NCBI GenBank assembly: GCA_965207495.1
Contig: OZ242287.1
Location: 1,922,001 to 1,986,000 of the forward strand
Length of the DNA: 64,000 nt
Source: Bin5 sp965207495
GTDB taxonomy: Bacteria; Chloroflexota; Anaerolineae; Caldilineales; Caldilineaceae
Direction of reading: 5' to 3'
Under the pieces are notes generated by a model. The model saw nothing but the letters and a program-made list of their open reading frames with translations. It did no database searches and was not told where the DNA came from. The translations under genes were made by a program, and so were the position numbers. Shown here piece after piece: positions 63,576 through 64,000 of the stretch; within the stretch, counting starts at the first letter, position 1; each line of letters begins with the position of its first letter.

Positions 63576-64000
63576 ATGGCAACGACAACAGGCTCAACAA
63601 ATACGCCCGCTACGCTTCACAAGGCATATAGAAAATCAGCCTGGCTCCATCTGGGCGAGGCCCTGTTGTGGCTGCTGCTGATATGCATTGCGATCATCGA
63701 GATCGCGCCCATCAGTTGGATGTTCTCTACCTCGCTGCGGGACCCGAAGAACTCCTTCGATCTCCCTCCCGACTTCTGGCCCACAGCACTCCACTGGCAA
63801 AACTATCTCACCGTCATCAACTCGCCCGACATCGAGTTCATGCTGTTCTTCTGGAACAGCCTCAAAATCGCTCTCATCGTCACCGGCGCCCAGCTGCTCA
63901 CCTGCTCAATGGCGGGCTACGCCTTCGGCCGCCTGCGCTTCTTCGGTCGTGACATTCTCTTCGGTCTCTTCCTCGCCTCGTTGATGGTCCCGGCAACCGT
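63576..64000 (+). CDS. Sugar ABC transporter permease (MalG/UgpE-like), cut by window edge
   Basis: An open frame from the ATG at 63576 to the end of the window (141 codons visible, no stop). One helix (ALLWLLLICIAIIEIAPISWM) is followed by the TSLRDPKNSF segment typical of the MalG branch, then WNSLKIALIVTGAQLLTCSMAGYAFGRLRF and the start of the next helix. The ribosome site is poor; coupling to the upstream permease (42-base gap) is likely. Confidence 0.9.
   Translation, partial: MATTTGSTNTPATLHKAYRKSAWLHLGEALLWLLLICIAIIEIAPISWMFSTSLRDPKNSFDLPPDFWPTALHWQNYLTVINSPDIEFMLFFWNSLKIALIVTGAQLLTCSMAGYAFGRLRFFGRDILFGLFLASLMVPAT

Overview
The window looks like a chromosomal segment of a GC-rich, free-living or host-associated bacterium, most plausibly a member of the Chloroflexota. 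That assignment is an inference. It rests on the mix of gene families: an alpha-beta fused glycyl-tRNA synthetase, a Rex repressor, expanded enolase-superfamily, Gfo/Idh/MocA and phytanoyl-CoA dioxygenase families, and a UgpB/MalE-type sugar uptake system. A 16S rRNA or marker-gene placement would be needed to settle it. There is no phage, transposase, CRISPR array or rRNA; one tRNA-Arg(CCT) is present.

Layout: 0-7.4 kb (+ strand) holds two tandem enolase-superfamily genes, fused glyQS, a frameshifted PhyH dioxygenase and an SDR. 7.6-12.3 kb is a housekeeping block: rex with a putative self-operator, rsmG, a Nudix hydrolase, rpsU-infA with a terminator, and an S1-domain protein with an acidic tail and a near-consensus promoter. 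12.6-16.6 kb (-) is a MoxR / DUF58 / DUF4129 operon. The tRNA lies at 17.0 kb. 17.2-22.5 kb (-) is a likely catabolic operon: Gfo oxidoreductase, a GH32/43-like beta-propeller protein, an SDR and an MlrC/M81 metallopeptidase. A VapBC-like toxin-antitoxin pair follows, then three tandem MFS paralogues (23.5-28.0 kb) separated by repeat-rich spacers.

29.2-35.3 kb (+) is an efflux/lipoprotein-type exporter: a lipoprotein adaptor, a large FtsX-type permease, and an ATPase with two nucleotide-binding domains in one chain. 35.3-42.1 kb has a Gfo oxidoreductase, a tightly coupled heparinase II/III-like lyase plus DegT-type aminotransferase pair, an autoinhibited-class Fic protein and an HpaI-type aldolase. 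42.3-47.8 kb (-) is a glycine betaine/proline-type ABC importer with two substrate-binding proteins. 48-59.6 kb is a dense sugar/cyclitol-like catabolic island: a rhamnonate dehydratase-like enolase, a glycosyltransferase, five Gfo/Idh/MocA oxidoreductases, a PhyH dioxygenase with a strong promoter, a second DegT aminotransferase and two unknown proteins. A coupled pair of small unknown genes sits at 60.0-60.5 kb. The window ends in a sugar ABC importer (binding protein and two permeases, the last cut by the window edge).

How it fits together: most accessory genes point to uptake and oxidation of sugars, sugar acids or cyclitols and of modified polysaccharides. Several operons repeat the same toolkit of dehydratase, dehydrogenase and PLP enzyme. 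Spacers between these operons carry several families of short intergenic repeats (heptamer arrays, CTCCGTGG-type repeats, a ~130 bp element in three copies), which may mark sites of past rearrangement or duplication. Start codons were adjusted to Shine-Dalgarno sites where noted.
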